Shown here: positions 16,582 through 28,159 of the stretch, one piece after another
How positions within the stretch are numbered: position 1 is the stretch's first letter
Layout of the letters: every line of letters starts with the position of its first letter
DNA from: Heliocybe sulcata
Taxonomy: Eukaryota > Basidiomycota > Agaricomycetes > Gloeophyllales > Gloeophyllaceae
Length of the DNA: 64,000 nt
Reading direction: 5' to 3'
NCBI GenBank assembly: GCA_004369045.1
Contig: ML213522.1
Coordinates: 1 to 64,000 of the forward strand
Notes under the pieces: model-generated
What the model was told of the DNA's origin: nothing
What the model saw: only the letters and a program-made list of their open reading frames with translations
Databases searched by the model: none
Translations under genes and position numbers: made by a program

Positions 16582-18460
16582 CCAGCGGGGCTGGCAGCGC
16601 TACTATGGCCGACGGCAGCGACGAGGGGAGGTCTGGTACGCATTACGAAGAAAGAGCTATACATATACCGACATCCTTGCTAAACTGGACCGTGACAGCG
16701 TCAACTGAAAATAGCCGGTCCGAATACACCTCATGTCGTTGACAGGCTTCACGACGTCCTGCTGCCATTCCTTCCACCCTTCCGCATGTCGTGGGTGCGC
16801 AGCTGTCGGCATGCCGATTTCATTCAAACCTCCTGCCGCGGCGCCTGAACTTGTCTAGCGACGTCCAGCGACCGCATCGCTTGCACCAAGGCAGTAGGCG
16901 CAACAGAAGCACGGAATTTAGGTATGATAACGTTCGAGGTAGGCCGCACTTCGCAGGAACGCAATGAACCCGCGTTTGGACTTAGTGTTAGGTAAGGCGG
17001 GCTTGTACTGTGCAGCTAACCAAATCTCGCAATGAGGCATCTTCTTGAAGTCTAGATATTTCCCCATACCGCGGTTTCCTCCCAGATGACACCGCTTAAC
17101 CCTAACAACTGGCAGAACCTGGGAACAGGCTTAATGTATGGATTGTGGAGGCCTTGGATGAACTGATCTTCCGCCGCACCCAAATTGTGAGCGCCCCTCA
17201 AATAATAGATTCGCGGGTCAATTGGACGGTCCAGCCATCACCGAAAATCATCCACAGCAGGTTGCGTGCGCTCAGCAGACTCTGTCAGACTGCGTCGCAG
17301 ACTTTCTAACGGATGCTTTAGTTTCAGTCGCACCTCATCGGAGCTGGTGGGGCACATACAATGCCAGAATGTTCCGCATTCGTGAAGAGACTCCTCGCTA
17401 TTCATCAAGATCGGCTTTCTCCGAAAATCAAAATGATGATGTGTACGTAGTTTAGACGTTATGGACTAATGGCAGCACAGAGGTTTCAAATCGGCCTTAA
17501 TGGCATCTGATGACCGCCAAGATTGCGCCGACGTTGCATCGACTTCAGACTTGCACTTGTGAGGAGAACTGCAAGCTGCCACGGTCTCCATGGACGCGCA
17601 GTCTATCCATCTGACTTGGGGTATCTATTTAACGTAGTGGCGCCACGAATGAACAGGACTCTAACACTCACTCCTTTCTGTAGAATCTTCGCGCGAGAAG
17701 TTGCAGAGTGCTTATTGGGATGGTATGTCCCTCGAATTGTCCTGTGAACAACACACTGATTACCTTCACGATGCAAAGGTCGATCGGGGGCTGCACCCTT
17801 TGGCGCAGTCGCGGCGGGATTGAATATATTGAATGCTTCCGGCTACATGTAAGTACCCAGGTCATCGAGATTTGCCAGGAGTTTGCACCCAACGATTCAA
17901 GCCACAACCTTGTACAAGCACCCGGTCCTTCAAGTCAGACCTTATCGTTCCCCTAAATATTGCCAGACCCGCCCAGTCGCAGACAATGCGTCGTTGAACT
18001 GCGTCTCCGTACGCTGACGTGATAGTATCCGCAGGATCCACTAGCCGCTAGGCTACTGCAACCTCATTCCTAAGGCCTAAAGATCACGATGATTGCCGTT
18101 TCCATATGAGCTCAAGCCCACCAGCCACGGACCCGGAGCAGATGTGTCACCTTCCGACATCTAGTGTGCCGAAGCCTAGCTGTAGTAGTCGGTCACCGTG
18201 CTCTTCGTACCCACGCACGGACATAAGTGTACGTGCATATTATCTTTGGGCTGGGCAACGACGGCTCTACCGCGAAACAGACCTTCAATTAGGCTGGAGA
18301 CATTGACAACGGAACAGGGAGATAATACAATATTTGATAGTGCTGCAACCAACTCGTACCTCTACACACGAAGTATAACACAAAAAGACTTTCGTACACA
18401 GGACACATACGTTATACAGGATGAATGTTCTTGGAGTAGAACTTACATTGCACAGCACCA
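16582..18460. other. Region without a resolved gene; possible plus-strand exons
   Basis: No complete gene was supported. Between about 17684 and 17848 the plus strand has two adjoining exon-like pieces, EKLQSAYWDG and then SGAAPFGAVAAGLNILNASG, joined by a normal intron (GTATGT..CAAAG). This text looks truly coding, but neither the family nor the flanking exons could be identified. Short frames upstream (17222-17455) are weak. The rest shows nothing. Confidence 0.3.
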
Positions 18461-20605
18461 CTAATTTTTAGGCTCCCTGGGATGCTTCTCATAGTTAGCA
18501 CGATACTCATCGGCGTTCTCGAGGGGGAAAGCCAAAGGCCTGGACAACGGCTCCATGCCCTGGCCATGCTCAGCCAACTCCTTCAAGCGCCGAGCGGTAG
18601 CAGGCTTCATCTTATTGACACTATACACCTTGATACGATGCGCCGACGACGTGACGTGAAGGTCCCAGCTAGCGTAGAAGCACGTCAATCGCTGACAGAC
18701 ATGCCTATCAATCAAGAAGAAACTTACTTCCAAGCCGAGCGGACGAATGTCGGCTCCGTGTTGCACGACGAGTCCCAGGTACGTACGCAGAACTCAAGCC
18801 AGCCCTCGGCGTCGACTGGCAGCTTTGTCTTCCAAAGTCGCCAAGCATAGTAGTGCTTCTCTGTCATGTCGTCGGGATCCACCTGGTACCAGACGTGGCC
18901 GCTGATATGACGCGGTTGACATTCCAACGGGTGCGCCTGGCTGGTCATCACTCACCCGTCCGGAGATACCTCCACGCGTTCAACCCAGTTGCCGCCTCCA
19001 CTGTACGCCCACCCTTGCAGCTCTATATGACCGTCGTGGATAATGACAGACTTATCAGTGGGGGACAAGATGGCGCTCCTGTACGCCAGTTTTGTCAGCG
19101 CCGCAGGCCACGCAATAAACGCTTTACGTACGATACCGGCATGTCCTGAATGGAAAACCCATTAGAGTAGGTGACGTTCTGCTTCCCAAGCTGCAATGCA
19201 AATTATATTGGTATCAAACGCTGACCGAGACTGCAAGAACGGCGCACCTGAGGAGTATAATAGAGATATTCTTGTCTCTGTACGGGACCCATGCTCGGCT
19301 CTGCAAGAGCATTGATCTTGTACAGCCATTTGGTGCTCCGAGCGCCAATATAACCCGCCACCACGGCCCTAAGAGGGAAACCGTGGATCTTAGGAAGCGG
19401 TTTACCGTTCATCTCCCAAGCCAACAGGACTCGCTCATTCATGAGGACTGTACGATAGGGGACAGAAACAGCGTAGTTGTACACCTCGCCCTTCCTGCAA
19501 TACGGTAGACAAAGCTGAGTAGATTCGCAGGAAGTGGACACCTACAGACTTACTTGAAGTAGGTGTCGGCACCGATCAGTTCGATATGCTGGCATTCTGG
19601 AAGCACGCCACCGGCGGCGATCTTCAGGACCTGCTTCAATGGAACGCCTTTGTATACAGCTGTTCCACTGAGAGAACGTTAGTCGCAGGTTGGAAGAAAA
19701 TATCGAAATTCTTACATGGCTCCCTCACCCCCTGGCCGATACAATAAGCAGCGGATATGATCTACAGCAAGTGAATACTCACAAGGTGCGTTGATGAGTT
19801 CATCACCGTCTCCGGGGTATTGTTCAATCTGTTCCCTCCGACGAGTACCAGAGCACTGAAGTGTAATAGTCACCTCCGCTTGACTGCATCGTGAGACTTT
19901 GATCAGAGTCATTTTCTACCGTGTTTGTTGCCGCTTACGGGAATTTAGTAGAGTCCTTCAGATCCTTCATGGTAATCTTGACCGGCTGCTTGACAAGACC
20001 GCCAATAGATATCTCAAGCGCATCTTCATCGATATAGGGGACACCGCCGTGGTTACGGACGCTGCAGTCCGATCAGCCACCACTCTCTCCAGCATAGGTC
20101 GGGTACGTACAAGTGTAGTGAGTTGTCCGTGAGCTTCTCCTTCATGAGATCTTCAAACTTGGTTTCGCCGTTGTAGGGGAATTGTAGAAGGTGGGTCATG
20201 TTTGGCTTCTCCTTCAGGACTGTCTCCCAGCTAACATCCACAATCTGGTTTAAGCCGATTGCTTCATGATAAGCCTTGAAGCGTTCGCCACCAAGGACGG
20301 GATTGGTAGTCGGCAAAGGCGCGAACTGAAACTCTGGGGATGAATGCAATCAGGCTCTGCAGGTCGCCCGCTAAACTCGCCTCTCACCTGGGGGATGGGG
20401 GAATTCCCTCCGCTTCAGCAACTCTCTAACAACCTCTTTCCGGTCAAGACGGTCTTCCCATTCGATGTAACTGGATTTGACGATCAGTACCAATCCGAGA
20501 TGAAAATCAGGATAGCACATACCCTTTCCACCCAGGCCTGTCCTCGTAGGGGAATAACTGTGTGAGAGGCTTCCCCTCGTACGAGTCCGTTGCAGCGGTG
20601 GCCAT
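18461..20605 (-). CDS. Sulfite-oxidase-type molybdopterin oxidoreductase
   Basis: Molybdenum-cofactor enzyme that oxidises sulfite to sulfate in sulfur amino acid breakdown. Exons from 20605 read MATAATDSYEGKPLTQLFPY, EFQFAPLPTTNPVLGGERFK, a catalytic domain with RNHGGVPYIDEDALEISIGG and LQCSGTRRREQI (the Cys is the expected Mo ligand), then VPYRTVLMNERVLLAWEMNG, PLPKIHGFPLRAVVAGYIGA and ARSTKWL. The C-terminal Ig-like dimerisation domain follows (SVIIHDGHIELQGWAYSGGG, EVSPDGG, RTWDSSCNTEP). No cytochrome b5 or FAD/reductase domain is visible, so it is not a nitrate reductase. Introns are about 50-70 nt. It appears complete with about nine exons; the stop is at 18461. Whether sulfite is the true substrate is inferred from family only. 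Confidence 0.87.
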
Positions 20606-22192
20606 GATGAAGATGGTGGATGCTTGCAAAGGATCTGCCTCGCCCCGAGTACTATTTATCCCCTCCTTCGTTGGATTCAGACATCACCTACGACACGGCT
20701 TCTACGTCACCGGATAAGGTCCCGAACGGCGTGTGTGTAGCCCGGTACCTTCCCGGACAAAAGCTAATTCCGCCTCATGAGCAACATCCTTGCTTATGTG
20801 TTTGAGAACAGTCTTGCGGATGAGTACTAGTATTTGGGATGAGTACTAGTATTTGAATGATGAGGGAATGCCTCGTAGTGGCCGACTGTGGCGCCGGCCG
20901 CGGCAAGTCGACCGCTGTGGCCGCTGATCCCGACCAAGTCCTGTCGGCGCCGATTACTGTTCCCTTGTATTCGGTAAATATGCGCTTCTAACGACTTCGT
21001 CTGAGAGCCTATGTACTATCACGTGTAGGGAGTTTGACAATCTCCTACTCTTAAGCTTACGGCTCATCCGATTCTGCACCAATCTGGGCGCTGCTTGGCT
21101 AGATAGATGCGATTTTATGTCGCACTATATGTTATCCAATAATAATAGCAACACTCGCCGGGGAAGGGTGCTTCGGCAGCGAAATACTGAGCTCGGCCAG
21201 AATGTGCTAACACTTGACAGGGGAGTTTGACGATTTGGTCACGCAATGTCACAATGGCCATTTCGGACTCCGCCTTCTCATACGCGAGAAGCGTCTTGTT
21301 ATATTTGAGCGGAGCTTAAACATAGTCACGCTCTGGAATCCTTGCACTCTTCAGCAGCATCTTAAAGTCGCTACATTTGAGCTTCTCTCAATCGGGTTGG
21401 TGGTGTAGACTTTAGTACTACACAATATTACTCCTTTGATTTATCTGCAAGAAAGAGCTGCATTTGCGAACAAGATCTTCCAGTTACCTGTTTAGGATGG
21501 GTGGTATATCAACGACATACAGAGGTTCACCAGTCAAGTCTGCGACATTAAATTATTTTGCCTTCATGGACACATGCTCTAGAGTGTACTTGCCATTCAT
21601 ACAAAATTTTAAGACGAACGGTGCAGTGCGGAGAGCGCTACAGCACATTGTTTTTATTGTCAACCCCGATACGCTTGTCAAACTCCCCACACGTGATAGT
21701 ATAGGTTCTGTCTCTCCCGTGCATGCTCGGGAGTGCAAGCGACGTGCGGCCCTGGTGGGAATCCGTCCAATACCTTGTCGATCCCATCCGTACGTGCTGA
21801 AAGCGGTGACGACAGACATAGGGCGCGCAGCCCATAACTGAGCCGAATGTAACAAACATGTCGACTTTTGTATCCGTGCGACTCGCTTCCATCGTAGCAG
21901 GGCCTGAGGTAAGTAAGTACAGTTATCCTATACTCATCGTCAGCAACAACCTCGCAACCGATGGAATCAAATGGTATCTCACGTGTTTGGTTGTATTTAT
22001 TGTCCGCCGCCACAGATGTTCTATATTAGGTATGCATTCGGTAACTGCCGCGGTACTCGCACGACTTAACAATCGCGCGACAGCTATGAATGGTCATTTC
22101 ATAACTATACTATTCGCGCTGTACACTGCAGACCTTGCATGGTGAACTTCCATCGTTATGAGCCTTGGATCGTCCTCTCGAGACATATCCAC
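20606..22192. other. Gene-poor intergenic stretch
   Basis: No supported gene. It holds a perfect short tandem duplication near 20818-20856 (listed separately) and scattered short frames with no family resemblance. Composition between 21050 and 22150 is AT-richer than the flanking genes. Confidence 0.45.
20818..20856. repeat. Short tandem duplication (unit about 19 bp, two copies)
   Basis: The unit GATGAGTACTAGTATTTG occurs twice in direct succession, separated by one base, upstream of the sulfite-oxidase-type gene. It contains the palindrome ACTAGT. It could be a recent slippage duplication or a duplicated regulatory site. Confidence 0.7.
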
Positions 22193-23515
22193 TCAATCTG
22201 CTAAGATGCTGACTAGCTTCCCGTTGTTCTTCCCTTGGAACAGCCCCGCCCACGTCTTCGGAATACCCTCGAACTTCCCTCTTAAATCAACCACTGTCTC
22301 CGTGCCCTCGCCAATCCATATCTTGCCGCTCTTGATCGCGTCAGTACACTCTTTCAGGAAATTCGGGGTCTCGTCGTAGTGGTCCCACAAGGTGAACCCG
22401 ATGACGTGCAGCCGCCTGATCAGGACGACCATGTGCGTATCAGCGTTGTACGTGCCCTTCGAGTTGTACTCTGTCGTCATCGGAGAGCGAATATGAGTAG
22501 GCGTATATATGCGCAAGGACTCGGGACTTACGGGATATGGCGCCGCACAGCGCGACTTTACCGTGGAACTTCATGTTCGGGAGGACGGCGTCGTACACCC
22601 GACCTGCGACATTATCGAAGAACCTGCATAAAAACTCACTCTTAGTCTTTGTTCCTCATCCTGAGCGTCAAGAACACTCACGCATCAGCACCATCGGGAC
22701 CAACAGCCTCCGCCAGCTCATTTGTGAACTCTGCAGATTTGTAGTTGACCGCCTCGTCCGCTCCGTGCTTCTCCAGCCAAGCACATTTGTCTGCGGATCC
22801 GGCTATGGCGACAACCTTCGACGCTCCTAGGACGTTCTTTGCGTACTGGACTACGACGTGACCGACGGATCTAGAGAGCGGATAGTCCCAGTATGTTTCC
22901 TCGAGTTCTCAGTTCTGCATGAGTAGTTCAAGACTTACCCTGCTGCGCCGCTGACTATGAGGGACTGCCCTGGCTTGAACTCGAGCACATTCTTGAGGCC
23001 CACGTATGTTGTGAGGCCAGACGTGGACAGGATACCCAAATACGTGCTCAGCGGGAACTCCAACGGGCGTCCACCACTGTGGGTACCAAATCAGTCGGTA
23101 TGGGTGCTCAGCATCGAGCGAGCTCAAACCCTCACTTGACCACATAAGCCCGGTCCGTCGGCTCGTACGTGTAATACTCCGCCCATACCATCAAATCAAA
23201 GACCAAGTCTCCGGTCTTGAATTTACCTACGTTCTTCCCAACCGCTAGCACCCTCCCGATGCCATATGTCTTGACTGGATCAGCTTCACCGACAATAGGC
23301 AAGTCCGGGGCTCCTCCGCGGATCCACAGGATCTGGGAAGGGTCGTTTGATATGGCGAGCACTTGGACGAGGATTAAGTTGGGGGTTTCCGGTGAAGGGA
23401 GGGTGACTGGCTGCGTGGTGAGGGTGAAATGTGAGTCGGGACCCGATGCTTTGACGCCGCTGTCGTCGATGGAGCGTTTGAGGATGAAGACCTTCGAGGT
23501 AGTTGGGAGGGACAT
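22193..23515 (-). CDS. MDR-family NADP-dependent oxidoreductase (alkenal reductase/LTB4DH-like)
   Basis: Zinc-independent medium-chain dehydrogenase/reductase that likely reduces alpha,beta-unsaturated carbonyls with NADPH. Exons from 23515 read MSLPTTSKVFILKRSIDDSG, ILVQVLAISNDPSQILWIRG, IGRVLAVGKNVGKFKTGDLV, YLGILSTSGLTTYVGLKNVL, LIVSGAAGSVGHVVVQYAKN (nucleotide-binding AAxxxVG motif), KVVAIAGSADKCAWLEKHGA, FFDNVAGRVYDAVLPNMKFH and VALCGAISREYN. They end in KTWAGLFQGKNNGKLVSILA. This order and the AGSxxK...LGAD-type text match prostaglandin reductase-like MDRs. Total length is about 345-350 aa, normal. A TATA-like box lies about 50 nt upstream of the start. Confidence 0.88.
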
Positions 23516-23563
23516 GGTGAGCTTGTCGTACTAGTCAGGATGCTCTGTGCCTGTGTCTGTAAA

Positions 23564-23571
23564 CTTATATA
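23564..23571 (-). promoter_or_regulatory. TATA box of the MDR oxidoreductase gene
   Basis: TATATAAG on the minus strand lies 49-56 nt before the start codon at 23515. This is a plausible core promoter element, by sequence and position only. Confidence 0.5.
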
Positions 23572-23599
23572 CCTCTCAAGCCAGCCTGCTGAATATTGT

Positions 23600-23660
23600 C
23601 AGCTCATCAGCTTATGAATATGATGACTTAGCTCATCAACTCATGAAGATGATGACTCTG
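23600..23660. repeat. Imperfect 30-bp direct duplication
   Basis: Two adjoining copies share GCTCATCA.CT.ATGAA.AT and then GATGACT, differing at a few positions. It lies upstream of the MDR gene. No function is apparent. Confidence 0.55.
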
Positions 23661-23704
23661 GCCAGGATCCCTGATAATACTAATGGAAGTCTGATCCGGG
23701 TCCC

Positions 23705-24083
23705 GGTCAAAATGGACCTCGCCAGACACCCGACTCATCCCGCTCAAAATGCGACACAGCCACAGCAGGTGAGATCCACGCGTCTCGGTCGAAGTGGCCA
23801 TGCCTCGCGAGGTTGAACAACGATGTCTACACGAAACTGGCCGGTGAAAGAGGCTTTATTATGGATACTGTTGCGAAACTCAGCAACGCTCGGGGTACCA
23901 AGACTCAGTATGGCGACGGCGTAGACGCTGAGTAGCCTGTAGAATTTTTTTGGCTATTTTCTGTAATTTTTTGGGGGTCAGATCACACTATGCCGGTCAA
24001 ACTGACCCTTCGGAGGAAGGTCTGTGTGCGATCCCGGTCAAAATGACCCAAAAGGGAATTTTCGAGTCCAGGTCAAAATGGCC
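23705..24083. repeat. Cluster of GGTCAAA(A/C)TG(A/G)CC inverted motifs
   Basis: Four copies of a short palindrome-like motif occur at 23705-23718 (GGTCAAAATGGACC), 23995-24007 (GGTCAAACTGACC), 24036-24048 (GGTCAAAATGACC) and 24071-24083 (GGTCAAAATGGCC). A related CGCTCAAAATGCG lies near 23741. The arms GGTCA/TGACC are inverted repeats with a 3-bp spacer. Four copies in about 380 bp are not expected by chance. They could be binding sites for a dimeric regulator or part of a decayed repeat. Confidence 0.6.
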
Positions 24084-24089
24084 CAAATG

Positions 24090-25125
24090 GCCCTCGTCCG
24101 GATCAGACCTCCATTAGTATTATCAGGGGTCCTCGCCACAGTCGCCTTTCCTGACTTGCGTTGTTACGACAAAATTCTGCCCTTCGTACAGACGCCATAC
24201 GTACAGCTTGCGCGCCATACGTCGCAGCTCGAAGCTACCTACCTCGTCGAGCCTTGGATGCATAGGCATTGCTGGAAGGCTTACTGAAGTGGAATCGACA
24301 TTGAACAGTTTGCCATCACCATTCGTACTGTACGACGTGCATCCTCTTGTTTCTTGTCTCTTGTTATGAGATAGAGACTCCTTTGCGTCGATTTTCTTTT
24401 GAAGTTCTAGATGAATCTAAGCGTTTGCTAGCCGGCGGGAGTTGAGCCAAGTCGTTGATTACCGAGGGCAAAGCCAGTTTCGACCGTTGATCGATCTCGC
24501 AGTCGCGTCGTACACGCTGTGTTTCATCAAAATACCTAGCGGACAATGTTTTGATGTCAATCTGGTGATGTTTTTGATACTTGTTCGAGCATATGCCACG
24601 ACGCCACCATCACACTGCCCAAACCAGCTGCATACCGACAAGTACGGCACAGAGCTCAGCCGATCTTTACGACTACTTTGTAAGTGCACCTCGCTTGACG
24701 ACGCAGTTCCTTTCCAATTATAACACTGAGGGTCTGTCGCATATCAGGAAATGAGTGCCTCGAAGCCGGCGCAGTACTTCAAGCTTTCAAAATTTCAGGC
24801 TGGCCCAGGCACTCGGTGAAATACAAGGTCCTCTGACGCAACGGCAGAGCGCGCGACACTGAGCACCGCGGGATTTATTAAGGTTCTTTTCTGGATGCAG
24901 GCCTCCGCTTCCGTAACACCAGCCGTTGTGAGGTCGTCTAAAATGGACCCCCGGAGGTGGATGGCAACATCAGCCCATCAAGTCGACTACGGGGGTATAT
25001 GTCTCTTCCGCTGCAGCGATCCAGCCTGGTCCATTGACAGCAGTACATATCCTCCTGGCGAGCTCCTTTTTACCGATTAGCGACTACGAACAGCCACCTG
25101 TCAAAAGGTTTATGTAGCATTTGGC
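24090..25125. other. Intergenic, no gene seen
   Basis: Only short frames without family resemblance are present. The last part (about 24900-25125) precedes the acidic-protein gene and presumably holds its promoter. Confidence 0.45.
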
Positions 25126-25917
25126 ATGTCGTCCAAAATCTCCTCGGTGGACAAAAAGCGGCCTAGCGCTGTGGTCATTAAATCGAAGCGGCGCTTTGCA
25201 AATCTTTGGTACACGGCAGATATGTCTTCAGAGACACACTCTGAGATGCCTCACGTATGTGACAAGTTTGCTGTCGAGTCTATCCTCTGACGCTCTGTCT
25301 CTGCAGGATCCCCAACCCTCGCAATCGCATATGCATCATCGCAAGCAGGACTCTTTCCAGCTCAACTTTAGCCAAAGCGGGCTTGCTTTGCAATTTCCTC
25401 GCCCGCCATCCTCTGGCGCTTCTCCAACGCGATCCAAAATGAGCCGAGCATCGACGCCTTCCTTGTCCAGCTGCTTCAGCGGGGAGACCGCAACCACCGA
25501 GTCAAGCCTGAGCGAGATAGCAAGCCAGCAGGACAACCATCGAGCGCCATCCCCTGCCCGTGGTGACGCAGACTGTTCCCTATTAGCGTTGTCCGAGGAC
25601 GAGTCGTTCCTTCCGTCCCTGTCGGATGATGATGACGACGGCCTTGAGCTATCCGGGGATGAGGACATCGACGACGTATTGTCCTGGTACACGCAGGAAC
25701 TCGATGGTATATTGGCATTGCCCTCGCTGAGCAAAAATTCAACATTACAACCGTTTCGAAGGTCGACATCGAACCCACTTACAGTGAGATACACTATCCC
25801 GCTGCATATTCTTTACGTTGCTGATTAATATATGGATTTCAGAATCGACATCAGCATAAGGACAGCGTCATAGATCCAACAAATCCCTTGCAGGTCAAGC
25901 TGAGGAGGACACAATGA
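25126..25917 (+). CDS. Unrecognised acidic serine-rich protein
   Basis: I do not recognise the family. Three exons (25126-25254, 25307-25783, 25843-25917) each hold a whole number of codons and sum to 681 nt, giving 226 aa. All four splice borders are canonical (GTATGT..CTGCAG, GTGAGA..TTTCAG). The N-terminus is basic (KKRPSAVVIKSKRRFANLWY), followed by a Ser/Pro-rich middle (SSGASPTRSKMSRASTPSLS). Then comes a strongly acidic patch (LPSLSDDDDDGLELSGDEDI) leading into DDVLSWYTQELDGILALPSL, and finally a basic tail (RHQHKD, VKLRRTQ). There is no signal peptide or membrane segment. The layout suggests a disordered nuclear or regulatory protein whose acidic/hydrophobic segment could be an interaction or activation region, but this is only inference. 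The start ATG was chosen because it opens the frame that joins exon 2. Confidence 0.65.
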
Positions 25918-26622
25918 ACGCCGTACGTCATGCCTGGATATCCAGAGGCTCACGGACTTGCAGCTCCGAATCCATCCAGTGTATACACGCACAAGCCATA
26001 TCGTCCTCGCACATACGGACCCAGGCAACATATTGTATCTACCAGATAACTGTCATTTCAGGGCGGGCTTCATAATGTAGTGTCCCATTGTATATTCCTG
26101 CGATTACCCATACCCTCTAGTCGATGTACCGTCTTTCATGTAGATCAATGCGAGAAATTTGTACCCGCTGATCTGACTGCACTCCTCGGCGCTCGGCAAT
26201 CTGACTGTGCGATGCCCAGCACAGACAGCTGGTATATCTGCGGCGATCACGAAGCCCCAGCCCATAATTCAGTAAACGCCACCCTTCTCGTACCAGGCAA
26301 TGGCGTTTGGCTCCAGAAGCCTCGCTATGGTTGGATCTCCGGAAGCGGGGTCGGGCAGGGAATCCGAGCGTACTGCGGAGGGAGATAGGTAGGTGACCGG
26401 CCCTCCGGTTCCTGGACCGGCAAGCGCGTTGAGGGAGAAGAAGCGGTCACAGAAAATCTGTCCGACGTGACTATCCGCTCTAGTTATTTGGAGCATGAAG
26501 GAGCATACCGGGGAAGTTCCATCGCCGAAGTAAATTCAGTATTTCCTGGAAGCTGCGGGCTGGCTGGGGCGATCCCATCTGTCCTAGAGACCTTCGGCAG
26601 TCAGTCATTAGCTTTCTTCATT
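25918..26622. other. Intergenic, no gene seen
   Basis: Convergent spacer between the acidic-protein gene and the DUF6533-like gene. Frames on both strands here have no recognisable exon character. Confidence 0.4.
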
Positions 26623-28095
26623 CTATGGAACGCACTGAGTCTGGCGGGAGCTCTTGTAGATTTGGATCAGAAATGTGACGCAACGACAAGAGGCGATGGT
26701 GCTGTGGAATTTAGAGTAAGTGAATTCACATCGTCTGGCCCCCGAGACAAGAGACACGTGCCTGACGACCAGAGCTGATCAAAGATCATCAGCAGGTTCC
26801 CGTAGCGCTTCTACGAAGATGAAATACCTGGTACGCTGAGCATTATATCCATTACAGCTGGACAGAAAAAGATGTACAAGGCTTCGAATACAATCAGTGC
26901 GGATTAACCACTCACTGTTCAGGTTCAGGATGGCGAATACCTGTAGGGAATAAGTGCTGAAGACAGTTGGATATTGCATGTAGTGCACGTACCACTGAGA
27001 CTGCGTTGACGACGGAGGTCACGAGGAAATATGACATGCCTTGAGCAAACAATATACCGCGCATATCACCTAACCGCCACATCCGAAAGTCGGAATCGCC
27101 CCTTGTCAAGCCAAGCACACCAATGACAAGGACAACCACGTCGACCACTACGTCTACGAATTATTCAGTACCGGTTAGGGCCAGGCAAGCTGTACTTTCT
27201 CACTCATAGAGTAGACCAAGATTATTTGGACGCTATGGGGAGTAATCACAAGGCACCCGAGTCGTGGATCTGACTGCGTCCGGAGGAATCTTACAGCCCC
27301 TAGATTCCGCGTGAATACTAGAACAGTGCCATGCGCACAAATATGACGCTGACCCATCAACAGGATACCCCATTGGCTCAATATGAGAGTCATCACGATG
27401 CCGAAGACAATAGCTTGATTCTGCCATATTGTAATGCTGTAACGTGCCAGCGTGGAACGGATAGAAGGAAGAGAAGGAAAAGTAACTCACGTTCGTATTG
27501 CGAGGTTGAAAGAGGCACAAGCGTGGCCGAGGATAATGACAATCTGCGCACAAGACCCATAAGAGAAGATGCGTGACGGCCGCTGGATGAATACTAACTG
27601 TAAGTACATGGACTCTGGCTTTCTGCAGGTCAGCCGAGATGTACAGATGCCACATGCCTAAGGAATACGGTACCATCGCATCCCTCCAACTTTGATCCGG
27701 AATTGATAGTGTTGCTAAGAATGGGCTTGGCTTGTCATAGGATCCTCCAGGCGAGGGTCAAGCTTACTAACAGAATGAAGAACGACGTGAGAACTGAATA
27801 CCGGCCCATTAAGTAGGATACCTGGTCAGAAGGCTAATGAAATCACGAACCTGGACGAAGATATCCTGAACTCACGTATGGCCACCGGAACGGGATCTTC
27901 CCAGTGAGCAACCACCACTCGAACCAGAACGTCAAGAGGAAGTCATATCTGCTTATCAAAATGGTCATAAATGCTCGTTTCTGGTTTGACCCACGGAGTG
28001 CGCACCCATAGATACCCATGAATACGGGCCACATCCTGTTGTATACAATGGCATCACGGACCAGCACCTGCTCGCTCTTCCAATCGACCATCAAG
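26623..28095 (-). CDS. DUF6533-like seven-helix membrane protein
   Basis: Multi-exon membrane protein of a basidiomycete-specific family whose role is unknown. Coding text in order on the minus strand: YDFLLTFWFEWWLLTGKIPF with RWPY, VSYLMGRYSVLTSFFILL, CAQIVIILGHACASFNLAIR, QAIVFGIVMTLILSQWGILL, MVDVVVLVIGVLGLTRGDSD with LGDMRGILFAQGMSYFLVTS, VFAILNLN, TVMDIMLSVPA, and TIASCRCVTFLIQIYKSSRQ, ending with TAG at 26623-26625. The LLTFxxEWxLL..IPFRWPY opening, the RGILFAQGMSYFLVTSVVN helix and the short NLN exon are typical as I remember the family. Two exons are very short (about 25 and 30 nt). The N-terminal exon upstream of 27945 is unclear, so the start given is approximate. Confidence 0.6.
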
Positions 28096-28159
28096 GCGAA
28101 GTGCACGCTACAATGGCTCTCATAAAAGAGAGACAGGTCGGGCTGGAGTCCTCGCATTA

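Noticed and set aside
23705-24083. True estrogen response elements
   Set aside because: Fungi have no nuclear receptors; the resemblance is to the word only.
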